From the NCBI GenBank assembly GCA_022825185.1, contig JAJDYK010000001.1, positions 1 to 30,995 on the forward strand: a DNA stretch of 30,995 bases. Reading direction: 5' to 3'. This stretch comes from Candidatus Latescibacterota bacterium (GTDB lineage: Bacteria; Latescibacterota; UBA2968; UBA8231). The notes below the pieces were generated by a model. That model had not been told where the DNA came from. It ran no database searches and saw nothing but the letters and a program-made list of their open reading frames with translations. How positions within the stretch are numbered: position 1 is the stretch's first letter; every line of letters starts with the position of its first letter. Shown here in pieces: positions 8,638-16,525 of this stretch. Both the position numbers and the translations under genes were made by a program.

Positions 8638-9099
8638 ATGGCCAGTCATCTCGAAGATGTCGAGTACAAAGACGGCAAAAAACACGGCCCTTGGGTGCTG
8701 TACTACGCCGACGGCGGCAAGCGGCGCGAAGGCACTTTTGACATGGGCAAAAAGACGGGCAAATGGGTCGAGTACCACAGAAACGGCCGACCCGCTAGTG
8801 TCAATCATTACCAAGAAAACAAACTCACCGGCGACCACATCGCCTACTATGAAAACGGCAAACGAAAACAGACCGGACAATTCAACGAATACCGCGGCAA
8901 GGGCTCGGACGGGCGCAAGAAGGGCACGTGGGCCTTTTACGCCACGGATGGCGAGACGGTCTGGCGGCGCATTACCTACAAAGACGGCCGCCGCTGCCGC
9001 GAGGACGAGCATCCCCTCGGTTTGTGCCCGGACTGCGACAAGCCGGTGGAATCGCCCGCGTGGGAACACTGCCCTCGCTGCGACGCCGAGTTGATCTAA
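8638..9099 (+). CDS. MORN-2/YwqK-type repeat protein with C-terminal zinc ribbon
   Basis: 153 residues from the ATG at 8638, which has GGAGGG at 8628-8633; the frame is open further upstream but that part overlaps the preceding gene and has no family character. Four MORN-2-like repeats of about 22-28 residues are visible, each with G-K-x-x-G-x-W-x-x-Y: GKKHGPWVLYY, GKKTGKWVEYH, NKLTGDHIAYYENGK and GRKKGTWAFY. The last 30 residues carry two CxxC pairs (CPDC and CPRC) in the arrangement of a zinc ribbon. Proteins with these repeats are often annotated as YwqK-family antitoxins, but no toxin gene is adjacent and I would not transfer that role. It looks cytoplasmic, without signal peptide. Confidence 0.8.
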   Translation: MASHLEDVEYKDGKKHGPWVLYYADGGKRREGTFDMGKKTGKWVEYHRNGRPASVNHYQENKLTGDHIAYYENGKRKQTGQFNEYRGKGSDGRKKGTWAFYATDGETVWRRITYKDGRRCREDEHPLGLCPDCDKPVESPAWEHCPRCDAELI

Positions 9100-9142
9100 A
9101 GGTTCATTTGCAAAATTGACCAGCAACCTATAGGAGAACGCT

Positions 9143-9964
9143 ATGAGCGAGCATAGTGCCGCGCCCGTGCCCATGACCGACGAGCAGAAGTTTTTTTTCG
9201 ACCTCCAAGGCTGGATTCTATTGCCCTCGGTGCTGTCTGAGGCGGAAATCGCAGCGATGAAGGCCGAGGTGTACGACGGTGCTAAACAGGGCTATCAAGG
9301 TGCCCTGCAGGAGCTTTTGGACCATCCGGCGGTGGTCGGCATTCTCACTGAAATCCTCGCCGAAGAGCCGTACCTTGGGGACGAGTACTACAGCTTCCGC
9401 TGTGAAAATTCCTTTATCACAGTGCGACACGCCGGCTGGAAAAGTACCAACAACGGCACCGGCCTGCCGCATGTGGTGCGGCCGCCGCAACAGGCCAATG
9501 CCATGCGCTATCAAGTGGCGGGCAACAAGATATTTTCCGGGCTGACGCGGGTGGTGTGGGAGCTTGAAGAGGTGAAAGCTGGCCAAGGAGGCACCACGTT
9601 TCTCTCCGGCTCGCACAAGGCCCATTTCAACTACGGCGGCCCCGACCCCAATCGGCCCAACATCGGCGAGTCGCCTTGGGAGGAACGCATGCGAGCGTCC
9701 ATGGCCCAATATAGCTGTCCGCCCGGCTCGGCGATTGTCTTTACTGAGAGCCTGCTACACGCAGCCAACGATTGGCGCAATCCGGACAATCCGCGCTGCG
9801 CCGTCTTCAATTGCTACAATTCCCTGTGGGCGCAATGGCACCGGCTCAACCTCAGCCACGAGACCATTGAGGCCATGCCGCCCAAGCGCCGCTCGCTGTT
9901 TCGCGGCACGTGGCAAATAGGCGGTGATAATCGCGCCTATGCGCCGGATAATCGTTCGGTTTGA
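9143..9964 (+). CDS. Phytanoyl-CoA dioxygenase (PhyH)-like protein, divergent active site
   Basis: 273 residues, ATG with AGGAGA upstream. The fold signature is present: an N-terminal FFFDLQGWILLPSVLSEAEIAAMK, the GQGGTTFLSGSHKAHF segment (148-162) typical of PhyH proteins, a distal histidine His206 in ESLLHAAND and Arg218 in NPRCAVFNCYN. The family consists of Fe(II)/2-oxoglutarate oxygenases using an HxD...H metal triad. Here the first pair appears as LPHVV (His110 without an Asp two residues on). A subgroup of bacterial PhyH-like proteins has LHGG at this place, as I recall, so this may be a subfamily trait rather than decay. Substrate unknown. Flanked by the MORN gene and the aquaporin gene, all on the plus strand. 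Confidence 0.82.
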   Translation: MSEHSAAPVPMTDEQKFFFDLQGWILLPSVLSEAEIAAMKAEVYDGAKQGYQGALQELLDHPAVVGILTEILAEEPYLGDEYYSFRCENSFITVRHAGWKSTNNGTGLPHVVRPPQQANAMRYQVAGNKIFSGLTRVVWELEEVKAGQGGTTFLSGSHKAHFNYGGPDPNRPNIGESPWEERMRASMAQYSCPPGSAIVFTESLLHAANDWRNPDNPRCAVFNCYNSLWAQWHRLNLSHETIEAMPPKRRSLFRGTWQIGGDNRAYAPDNRSV

Positions 9965-10024
9965 CGAGGCAGCGATTTTGTTTTTGCGGATCCTGCTCTT
10001 ACTATCGGACCAAATTGGAGAACT

Positions 10025-10738
10025 ATGAACCTATTGCGAAAATGCGCCGCTGAATTCAGCGGCGCGTTTGCCATTGTCTTTGCCGGTTGCGGTGCCGTGG
10101 CTATAGACCAGATTTCCGGTGGGGCGGTTAGCCATGTGGGCGTCGCCGCTACGTTTGGGCTGGTCATCATGGTGATGATCTATGCCACCGGCCACATTTC
10201 CGGGGCGCATTTCAACCCAGCGGTGACCCTCGCGTTCTCCCTGACGCGGCATTTTCCCAAAAGGGAGATTGCGCCCTATATCTTGGCCCAGTGCGCCGGA
10301 GCCGTGGTGGCAAGTTACGTGCACGTAGCGAGTTTGTCGTCGGTACTGGCTGTCACGCAGCCTGGGCAGGTGCTGAACTTGGGGGTCACCCTGCCAGTGG
10401 ATGGCCTGTTCACCACGGCCTTGGTGTGGGAATTCATGCTGACCTTTTTGCTGATGCTGGTCATTATGAGTATGGCGACCGATTTTCGCGCCGTGGGGCC
10501 AGCGGCTGGTTTGGCCATTGGCGGCACTGTGGGGCTGGAGGCCATGTTCGCTGGGCCGTTGTGCGGGGCCTCGATGAATCCAGCCCGCAGCTTAGGCCCA
10601 GCCCTAGCAGCCGGCGAATGGACGACTTTTGTCGCATACATCGTCGGCCCGGTGCTAGGAGCTACGGCCGGTGCGCTGTTCTACGAATTCATTCGCTGCC
10701 AAGCGCCTTCCGACCGGGAAGTGAAAGGCTGTTGCTGA
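10025..10738 (+). CDS. MIP-family channel, NIP-like aquaporin/aquaglyceroporin
   Basis: 237 residues, six hydrophobic segments and two half-helices with NPA motifs: GHISGAHFNPAVT (56-68) and GASMNPARSLGPA (181-193, selectivity-filter Arg188). The surrounding sequence VIMVMIYATGHISGAHFNPA resembles plant NIP/bacterial NIP-like channels more than E. coli AqpZ or GlpF. Such channels pass glycerol, metalloids (arsenite, boric or silicic acid) or water across the inner membrane. The C-terminus ends with a Cys-Cys pair (VKGCC), unusual and possibly metal-responsive (inference). GGAG at 10017-10020 supports the start. Ends at a shared bidirectional terminator. No arsenic-resistance gene is next to it. 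Confidence 0.93.
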   Translation: MNLLRKCAAEFSGAFAIVFAGCGAVAIDQISGGAVSHVGVAATFGLVIMVMIYATGHISGAHFNPAVTLAFSLTRHFPKREIAPYILAQCAGAVVASYVHVASLSSVLAVTQPGQVLNLGVTLPVDGLFTTALVWEFMLTFLLMLVIMSMATDFRAVGPAAGLAIGGTVGLEAMFAGPLCGASMNPARSLGPALAAGEWTTFVAYIVGPVLGATAGALFYEFIRCQAPSDREVKGCC

Positions 10739-10769
10739 ATCCGATTGCAACACCGGAACCACACAACAT

Positions 10770-10808
10770 AAAAAGCCCTGCACCCCTCGACGGAGTGCAG
10801 GGCTTTTT
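10770..10808. terminator. Bidirectional Rho-independent terminator
   Basis: Two perfectly complementary 14-base arms (aaaaagccctgcac at 10770-10783, gtgcagggcttttt at 10795-10808) around an 11-base loop, with A-run on one side and T-run on the other, so it terminates both the aquaporin gene and the convergent TonB-receptor gene, whose stop is 18 bases away. Confidence 0.94.
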
Positions 10809-10826
10809 GTCTTAGGGCCGCTAGCG

Positions 10827-13610
10827 CTACAGACCGAAACTCAAGCGCCCGTAGTAAAACCCGCCGTTGGTGTCGAACTGCATTACCCGCCGGCTGTACA
10901 CAAAACCACGCGAGCCGATATTGCTGTCTTTTTCATGCTTGTCGGGGAAGGTATTCAACAGATTGTTGGCTCCTACTGACAGCCGCAGGCCCGGCAACAT
11001 TTGGTACGACACATCTACATCTAGTAAGGTCTTGGCCGAGAAGGTCTCGTCGTTGTCTGGATTATTGGGCTTGTGCTCGACCGGCCCGTAGTTGGTGGCC
11101 CGAACTAGGGCGCTAAATGCGTCCTGGGAATAGCGCGCCGATACACTGACCTTGGTGCGCGGCAGGGCGTCTTCGAGGCGGTTGCGCGCCTCCCGATCGA
11201 ATAGCAAGCCTTCGATGGCCTCGCGCTCTTCGGCAGTAGCTTGCCGATCATTGGCCTTCTCAAAGGCCGCGATAAGCCCCTCGGGAATCATGATCTCATC
11301 TACCGAGGTCTGGGTGAAATTGGCCGCTGCCGACAGACTTAGGGCACCTGTCCCCAAGGCGGCACTATACGAGGCGACCAGATCCACACCGCTAGTTGAG
11401 GTGTTCACGGCATTGGTAAAGAACTGGGCCGCTGTCGCCCGGAAGGGAGCCAAAATGGCGGCGTAGCCCTCGTTGCTATCGGAGAAGCGCCCGGTCAACA
11501 CGATCCGATCTTCGATGGCGATCTGGTAGTAATCGGCTGTAAGTGAAAAATTGTCCATCAGTTGGGCAGTAATGCCCGCGCTGGCATTGACCGAGGTCTC
11601 TGGCTCCAGCGCCCCGATGCCGAAGGCTTTGGCGACTGGGCTGCTGTTGTTGGCGGTGAGCACCTCGCGGGGCACCAACTCACCGGTGACTTCATCGGCG
11701 ACGAACTGGGTGCTGACGCTATTGAACCACACCTGATGCAGGGACGGGGCGCGGAAGCCGTTACTGGCAGTCGCGCGCAGGGCCAGCGCGTCGCTCAGGG
11801 CCAAGCGCAAGGCCAGTTTACCGGTGCCCGTGCTGCCAAAGTCGCTGTACTCCTCAAAGCGCCCTCCTACATCGACCGTCAGCATGGACGACGCTTGCGT
11901 TTCCAAACCGGCGTAGGCGCTGATGCTGTTGCGGAAGCGATTGAGCGCGCTGGCCGGGGAAAATCCCCGAAACACTTGGGCACCGGAGGCTTTGCCCTCT
12001 TCAAAATTGGTTCCATCTACCGGGCCGCGGCCATAGGAGTAGGACTCAAACTGGCCGGCCTCAATCTGGTAGTTTTCGACGCGGAACTCGCCGCCGAGCA
12101 CCAGTGAGGTGCGCTCGAACATGTCTGTGTCGAGGGGCCGCACCAAGTCCAAGTTCCCCGAAGTCTGGTTAAAACCAAGCCGCCCAGCGTTGACGGAGGT
12201 AGGGCTGTCGGCCCCCATAGAAGCGTTGTTGGTATTTTCGATGTTCCACTTGAAGCCGTTGCCGCCTTGGGTCACGCTGAAGTCCACATCCCACTTCCCC
12301 TTAGCCCCGCGCACGCCCGCGCTGAACGAGCGGTCTTCGATATCTGGATTGATTTCGGGTAGGAAGCCGTTGGGATACAGTTCAAAGACCACCCGATTTG
12401 GCTGGCTTCCCGGCAGGCGATAGAAGCCCGTGGCCTCGCCCCGGCGGTACGACAGCCCGCCAAAGCTGTAGAACTCGGCACCGCCGGACAGGGGATATGC
12501 GGCGTTGTAGAAGGCCCCACCCACCGTGGCCTTGCTCTGGCCGATGTTCATATTGAAAGCATCGTCCGGCAAGTTGTTGTCTTCGATCCACTGGATGTTG
12601 GCGTCGTCCGCGTCTGCGGTGTACTGGCCGCCTCGGCGCGTGCGATCGCGCTTTAAAAATTCGCCGGTGACGTTGATGTAGCCGCCGTCGCCCAGACCGA
12701 AGCCATAGTTCACATCCGTCTTGACTTGATCGCCATCGCCTTCACCCGTAGTGCCGACCAAGTTGTTGAGCTGGATGCCTTCGGTGTTGTCTTTGAGGAC
12801 GATATTGATCACTCCGGCGATGGCGTCCGAGCCGTACTGGGCCGCGGCACCGTCGCGCAGAATTTCAATGCGTTCGACCGCAGCTTTGGGAATGGAATTG
12901 AGATCGACGCCCACCGTGCCGCGGCCGAAGGTGCCGTTGACGTGTACTAAGGCGCTGGAGTGGCGGCGCTTGCCGTTGATTAGGACTAGCACTTGATCAG
13001 GCCCCAAGCCGCGCAGGCTGGCTGGGTTGATGTGATCAGTGCCGTCGGCAATGGTTTGGTGCGAGGCGTTGAAGGAGGGAGCCAATTGGCGCAGCGTCTG
13101 GTTGATTTCGGTTTGGCCGGATTGGCGAATTTCGAGTTCGGAGATGACATCGACCGGGGCCGGCGTCTCAATAGCGGTGCGCACCGTCCGCGAGCCGACG
13201 ACGACGAATTCTTCGCCTAAGGCGACGGGGCTAGCATTCAGGGAAAAATCAACGGTCGCCGTCTCCCCGACAGTGACTTCGACGCTTTGCTTGGCGGCTT
13301 GGTAGCCGATGAAGGTCGCTTGTAGCGTATAGGAGCCGGGCGGGACCGCTAGGAAAAAGGTGCCGTCGTCGCCGGTCATCGTGCCCCGCACCGTGCCTAC
13401 TAGGTTTAAATTGGCGTTGGGCAGCGGCGTGGCGTCTTCGCCATCGGTTACGGTGCCACGGATAATGCCCTGTTCTTGTCGCGCCGCTATGTCGAGTGCC
13501 TTGAGGACGTCGGTCACGGCGTCTTGGATGGTGCCCTGTTGGGCCCAGGCGGGTAGCGCCGTTAGCAGCACTGCGGCCAACGACGCGCGGAAAAAGGGTT
13601 GCAAATTCAT
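10827..13610 (-). CDS. TonB-dependent outer-membrane receptor with carboxypeptidase-regulatory-like domain
   Basis: 927 residues from the ATG at 13610, supported by GGGAGGA just upstream; a longer reading from 13718 adds 36 residues before the signal peptide and is rejected. Order: signal peptide (1-23, ending PAWA), short linker, carboxypeptidase-regulatory-like beta domain (about 49-128, GTVTDGEDATPLPNANLNL), TonB-box-like EEFVVVGS (133-140), plug domain with SLRGLGPDQVLVLINGKRRH and RIEILRDGAAAQYGSDAIAG, then a 22-strand barrel ending at YYGRLSFGL. It imports a bulky nutrient across the outer membrane with energy from ExbB-ExbD-TonB. The plug wording is shared by many siderophore, vitamin and carbohydrate receptors, so the substrate cannot be named. 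The leader contains a hairpin. Confidence 0.93.
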   Translation of the reverse strand: MNLQPFFRASLAAVLLTALPAWAQQGTIQDAVTDVLKALDIAARQEQGIIRGTVTDGEDATPLPNANLNLVGTVRGTMTGDDGTFFLAVPPGSYTLQATFIGYQAAKQSVEVTVGETATVDFSLNASPVALGEEFVVVGSRTVRTAIETPAPVDVISELEIRQSGQTEINQTLRQLAPSFNASHQTIADGTDHINPASLRGLGPDQVLVLINGKRRHSSALVHVNGTFGRGTVGVDLNSIPKAAVERIEILRDGAAAQYGSDAIAGVINIVLKDNTEGIQLNNLVGTTGEGDGDQVKTDVNYGFGLGDGGYINVTGEFLKRDRTRRGGQYTADADDANIQWIEDNNLPDDAFNMNIGQSKATVGGAFYNAAYPLSGGAEFYSFGGLSYRRGEATGFYRLPGSQPNRVVFELYPNGFLPEINPDIEDRSFSAGVRGAKGKWDVDFSVTQGGNGFKWNIENTNNASMGADSPTSVNAGRLGFNQTSGNLDLVRPLDTDMFERTSLVLGGEFRVENYQIEAGQFESYSYGRGPVDGTNFEEGKASGAQVFRGFSPASALNRFRNSISAYAGLETQASSMLTVDVGGRFEEYSDFGSTGTGKLALRLALSDALALRATASNGFRAPSLHQVWFNSVSTQFVADEVTGELVPREVLTANNSSPVAKAFGIGALEPETSVNASAGITAQLMDNFSLTADYYQIAIEDRIVLTGRFSDSNEGYAAILAPFRATAAQFFTNAVNTSTSGVDLVASYSAALGTGALSLSAAANFTQTSVDEIMIPEGLIAAFEKANDRQATAEEREAIEGLLFDREARNRLEDALPRTKVSVSARYSQDAFSALVRATNYGPVEHKPNNPDNDETFSAKTLLDVDVSYQMLPGLRLSVGANNLLNTFPDKHEKDSNIGSRGFVYSRRVMQFDTNGGFYYGRLSFGL

Positions 13611-13638
13611 GGGTCCTCCCGTTAAAAATGAATGGATT

Positions 13639-13658
13639 TTGCGCCTCCAACGGCGCAA
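13639..13658 (-). promoter_or_regulatory. Hairpin in the leader of the TonB-receptor gene
   Basis: A perfect 7-base-pair stem (ttgcgcc/ggcgcaa) with a 6-base loop lies 28 bases upstream of the receptor start codon, between the proposed promoter and the ribosome site. It is not followed directly by a T-run, so it is more like a translational or stability element than a terminator. Confidence 0.45.
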
Positions 13659-13674
13659 GAAGATCAAACTATAG

Positions 13675-13702
13675 ACCATAGGGAAATACGTGGTTTTAGC
13701 AA
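13675..13702 (-). promoter_or_regulatory. Possible promoter for the TonB-receptor gene
   Basis: On the minus strand TTGCTA (13697-13702) is followed after 16 bases by TATGGT (13675-13680), each matching 4 of 6 sigma-70 consensus bases. It would give a leader of roughly 55-60 bases holding the hairpin. The rest of the 204-base gap to the M55 gene shows nothing else that I recognise. Confidence 0.3.
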
Positions 13703-13814
13703 GGGCAGTTGGTAACAAAATAAAGGCTATGACGTTTCGGTTTCAGCACTATCTTATACGCCAACGATTGCATTCTTGAAATTCACATTCCGACGATGCG
13801 AGGAGAACGAGATA

Positions 13815-14630
13815 ATGCGCGTGTTGATCATGTCCGACATGGAGGGCGTAAGTGGCATTGTGGTGTGGGAGCAGGTCAGCGGTGGTGCCGCGATGTTTGA
13901 AGAGGGCCGACAGCTCTACACGGAGGAAATCAACGCCGCGGTGCGCGGGGCCAAAGCCGCTGGTGCGACGGAAATTGTCGTGGTCGATTGCCACGGGGCC
14001 GGCAAAGGATGGACGTTTAATTCGCTCATCCCCGACAAAATTGATCCCGACTGCGAATGGGTCGCCCACCACGGGTGGGGCCGCTACGACGAGCTGTGGG
14101 AGCAAGGATGCGATGCCTGTCTGCTGATCGGCATGCACGCCCGCGACGGCACCCCCGACGGGGTGCTGTGCCATACCATCTCCAGCGTCCAGTATAGAAA
14201 TCTCTGGTTCAACGACGATCTGGTCGGCGAAACCGGCGTCAACGCCGCGCTCAACGGACACTACGGGGTGCCGATTGCCCTCGTCACCGGCGATGAGGCC
14301 GTCTGCCGAGAAGCTAGAGACCTCCTCGGCGAATCGCTGCCAACCGTTGCCGTTAAAAAGGGATTGAGTCGATTTAGCGCGCGCCAGCTACCGCCCGTCC
14401 GCGCCCGTCAGTTGATCGAAGACGGGGCTAAAAACGCACTCGCCGATCTGACCCGGACTAAGCCGTATGTCCCTGCAAAGCCAACGACTATTCGAATCGA
14501 ACTTGCCAGCGTCGATCAGCTTGCCGAGTTCAAGGGACGCCCCGGGGTTGAGATAACGGGGCCGCTTTCGGTTGAAAGCCGCGCAGAAGACTGGATGACT
14601 GCGTGGAATCAGTTCTGGCCCTACGCTTAA
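13815..14630 (+). CDS. M55-family D-aminopeptidase (DppA-like)
   Basis: 271 residues from the ATG at 13815, with AGGAG at 13801-13805; an in-frame TTG at 13776 is a poorer start. Zinc-ligand positions match B. subtilis DppA: Asp8 and Glu10 in MSDMEGVSG, His60 in VVDCHGAG, His108 in LIGMHARDG and Glu139 in LVGETGVNA. DppA is a decameric cytoplasmic peptidase that removes D-amino acids from short peptides such as D-Ala-D-Ala, and relatives handle peptides from wall turnover or uptake. No transporter is adjacent. The later part (VTGDEAVCREA) also follows the family. Stands alone between the divergent receptor and a convergent oxidoreductase. Confidence 0.92.
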   Translation: MRVLIMSDMEGVSGIVVWEQVSGGAAMFEEGRQLYTEEINAAVRGAKAAGATEIVVVDCHGAGKGWTFNSLIPDKIDPDCEWVAHHGWGRYDELWEQGCDACLLIGMHARDGTPDGVLCHTISSVQYRNLWFNDDLVGETGVNAALNGHYGVPIALVTGDEAVCREARDLLGESLPTVAVKKGLSRFSARQLPPVRARQLIEDGAKNALADLTRTKPYVPAKPTTIRIELASVDQLAEFKGRPGVEITGPLSVESRAEDWMTAWNQFWPYA

Positions 14631-14691
14631 GCGAGCCGACAGCTTTAAAAATCACACCGTACCGGCAGACACTCGGATTCCCGCGACGTTT

Positions 14692-15678
14692 CTACCGATC
14701 CAGCGGCAGCGCGACTTTTGCGTTGTTTTGCTGCTGCGATTGCAGGCAGGCGATCATCATCTCCACAACGCTCAGCCCATCTCGGCCGGTACACGACAGC
14801 TCGCCGTCGCCGTCGAGCGCGCGCACGAGTTCGTGAATGCCCGCTTCAATTCCTTCTACCTCCCACGGGCGCGGTTCAACCAACTCCCGCTCTCCGTCTC
14901 GCTCGATGTACGCATCGCCTTCCCGCTCGATGAAAATGCTCCCCGTGGTTCCCGACACCGTGAAGTCGAGTCGGTTGGGAGTTTGTTTTTCCCCGAGGTA
15001 AATCCCGCGCACGCCATTGGCAAAGTGGATGTAGGCGTTGGCGCTCGGCTCGGTGACTGGGTCGTGTCCGCCATCGCCGCGATACTCGCTGTAGTCTTCG
15101 TACCCGTCTTCCAATTCGGCGACGAGCCACGCAGGTTTACTGCCGGCGAACCACATGATGGCGTCGAGCAGGTGGGTGCCGTTGCGGAACAGCATTGAGC
15201 GCGTGCCGTAATGTTCGCACAGGACCGCTCTCACGTCGCCAATCTCGCCTGCGGCCACCAGTTCCTGGCAGCGATGCCAGACGGGAAACCAGTGGCGGGT
15301 GTGGTCAACCGACAGCAAGGCGTTGTGGCGTTCTGCAGCCGCGACCATGCGGTCGGCGTCTTCCACGCTGGTGGCCAGCGGTTTTTCGCAGAAAATCCCC
15401 TTGGCACCGGCTTCGGCCGCGGCCACCACTAGGTCGGCGTGCCGGTTGTCGCCGGTGGCTACCGTGACGATGTCGAGCTGTGCCTTTTCCAGCATCTCTC
15501 GGTAATCGTCGTACATCTCTAGCCCAGGACTAGTCGCCTTGAACTGCGCGGCGAATTCGTCGCGCTGCTCTGGCACGAGGTCGCAACCGGCCACGACCTC
15601 GGCGTTTGCTATACTCTCGGCCCCTCGGGCGTGCCGATTGCCAATGCCTCTACAGCCGATGACTCCTACTCTGTACAT
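14692..15678 (-). CDS. Gfo/Idh/MocA-family oxidoreductase
   Basis: 328 residues; ATG with AAGGAGG at 15683-15689. An N-terminal Rossmann domain begins VGVIGCRGIGNRHA (the Gly-rich NAD(P) loop), followed by the family lysine in FCEKPLAT and the substrate-domain segment RNGTHLLDAIMWFAG with the catalytic-region histidine. The C-terminal half is the alpha/beta sheet domain. Members oxidise or reduce hydroxyl groups of sugars, inositols and related compounds. It follows the unidentified 234-residue gene on the same strand after 69 bases, probably as one transcript; the gap holds a short inverted repeat (15721-15735). Substrate not predictable. Confidence 0.92.
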   Translation of the reverse strand: MYRVGVIGCRGIGNRHARGAESIANAEVVAGCDLVPEQRDEFAAQFKATSPGLEMYDDYREMLEKAQLDIVTVATGDNRHADLVVAAAEAGAKGIFCEKPLATSVEDADRMVAAAERHNALLSVDHTRHWFPVWHRCQELVAAGEIGDVRAVLCEHYGTRSMLFRNGTHLLDAIMWFAGSKPAWLVAELEDGYEDYSEYRGDGGHDPVTEPSANAYIHFANGVRGIYLGEKQTPNRLDFTVSGTTGSIFIEREGDAYIERDGERELVEPRPWEVEGIEAGIHELVRALDGDGELSCTGRDGLSVVEMMIACLQSQQQNNAKVALPLDR

Positions 15679-15720
15679 GATGCCTCCTTTGATCTAGGCC
15701 ATTAGTGAAGTGAAATAGGT

Positions 15721-15735
15721 AATTTTGGCAAAATT
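15721..15735. repeat. Small inverted repeat between two minus-strand genes
   Basis: Two 7-base arms, aattttg and caaaatt, separated by one base. It lies in the 69-base gap upstream of the oxidoreductase gene, 32 bases before its ribosome site. Could be an operator or chance in an A/T-rich stretch. Confidence 0.35.
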
Positions 15736-15747
15736 TCCAAACAGCTT

Positions 15748-16452
15748 CTAAGATCGTACCGCGTAGAGTCTGTTTACCGCTGCTAAAGACACCAGCTTGG
15801 AATAGTGATACACCTGCTCGTCGCCTATGCGGGTCGGCGCTTCGAGGACGAAGTCGGCAAAGTGCGGCGCGTTGAAGACCACAAAGGCTAGGGATAGAGA
15901 ATCGACGTGGCGGGCGTGGCGCTGGCTCAGGTCGGGGAAGGCCACCGGGCCGGTATCGACTTGGTAGATATCGTTGGCGCGGTTGGTGTTCATGGTTTTG
16001 ACTGGGCACTCCATAATCGCCTGTAATCCGGTGTCTTCGTTCCTCACTTCGGTCTGCGCGACGATTGGTACCGCAGCGTAGGTTGCCTCGCGCACCGCTG
16101 CATCGCAGGTCAGTTCCTCCACATCGCTTCCGACGATTAGATGGTACTGCTGCCCGTTCCACCACTCCTCTGAGCGGCGGATATCTCGATAGCTGTCGCG
16201 TAGGTTGGCGTGACGCCGATAGATGACCGACCACTCCGGGCCAAAGACGGGCAGGAAGTCGTAGTTGTCCTCGTGCAGAAGATTGTCTTTGGCAAAGGTG
16301 TGCTCGCTCTTGCACGACCCTACCTGCACGTAGTCTTCGCTCTGGCCGGAGACTTGGTCGATGATGCGCGTCCGCGACTCGGCCCAAAACCGCACTTCGT
16401 TTTCCGGGCCGTTGCCGATTAGAAATGAGCGTCCGTAGTCTAGTGGTGTCAC
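15748..16452 (-). CDS. Conserved-looking protein of unknown function
   Basis: 234 residues, GTG start preceded by AAAGGAGGTG at ideal spacing, which settles the frame against a longer overlapping open frame (15650-16387). No signal peptide or membrane segment, acidic and aromatic-rich; features include FLIGNGPENEVRFWAES near the start, EEWWNGQQYHLIVG in the middle and MECPVKTMNTNRAND. I do not recognise the family. Alternating polar/hydrophobic strands suggest a beta-rich, possibly cupin- or jelly-roll-like cytoplasmic protein, but this is a guess. It precedes a Gfo/Idh/MocA gene, so a part in the same sugar or polyol pathway is plausible. It is divergent from the HpcH/HpaI aldolase gene. Confidence 0.75.
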   Translation of the reverse strand: MTPLDYGRSFLIGNGPENEVRFWAESRTRIIDQVSGQSEDYVQVGSCKSEHTFAKDNLLHEDNYDFLPVFGPEWSVIYRRHANLRDSYRDIRRSEEWWNGQQYHLIVGSDVEELTCDAAVREATYAAVPIVAQTEVRNEDTGLQAIMECPVKTMNTNRANDIYQVDTGPVAFPDLSQRHARHVDSLSLAFVVFNAPHFADFVLEAPTRIGDEQVYHYSKLVSLAAVNRLYAVRS

Positions 16453-16475
16453 AATAGCACCTCCTTTGGAGTCGT

Positions 16476-16504
16476 TTGGGAGACGGGGAAGATAGCCCTA
16501 TATT
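16476..16504 (+). promoter_or_regulatory. Probable promoter for the HpcH/HpaI aldolase gene
   Basis: TTGGGA (16476-16481), a 17-base spacer and TATATT (16499-16504) lie in the 73-base divergent gap, 21 bases before the aldolase ATG. A 7-base inverted repeat, TTTGGAG (16465-16471) and CTCCAAA (16512-16518), brackets it and could bind a regulator. Confidence 0.45.
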
Positions 16505-16525
16505 GAGGCGGCTCCAAACAAGAGA

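Noticed and set aside
8602..9174. A 190-codon minus-strand frame opposite the MORN-repeat gene
   Set aside because: Hydrophobic-looking only because it mirrors Lys/Gly-rich repeats; no ribosome site or homology.
9218..9709. A 163-codon minus-strand frame opposite the dioxygenase-like gene
   Set aside because: Mirror frame of a clear coding region without recognisable motifs.
10291..10815. A 174-codon plus-strand frame inside the aquaporin gene and terminator
   Set aside because: It overlaps a clear channel gene in another frame and reads through a terminator hairpin.
10827..13718. Longer TonB-receptor start at 13718
   Set aside because: It would put 36 residues before a good signal peptide and read through the leader hairpin; the ATG at 13610 has a strong ribosome site.
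15650..16387. A 245-codon open frame on the minus strand overlapping the unknown 234-residue gene
   Set aside because: Arginine- and proline-rich composition typical of a shadow frame, no ribosome site, and it runs into the oxidoreductase start; the other frame has a perfect ribosome site.
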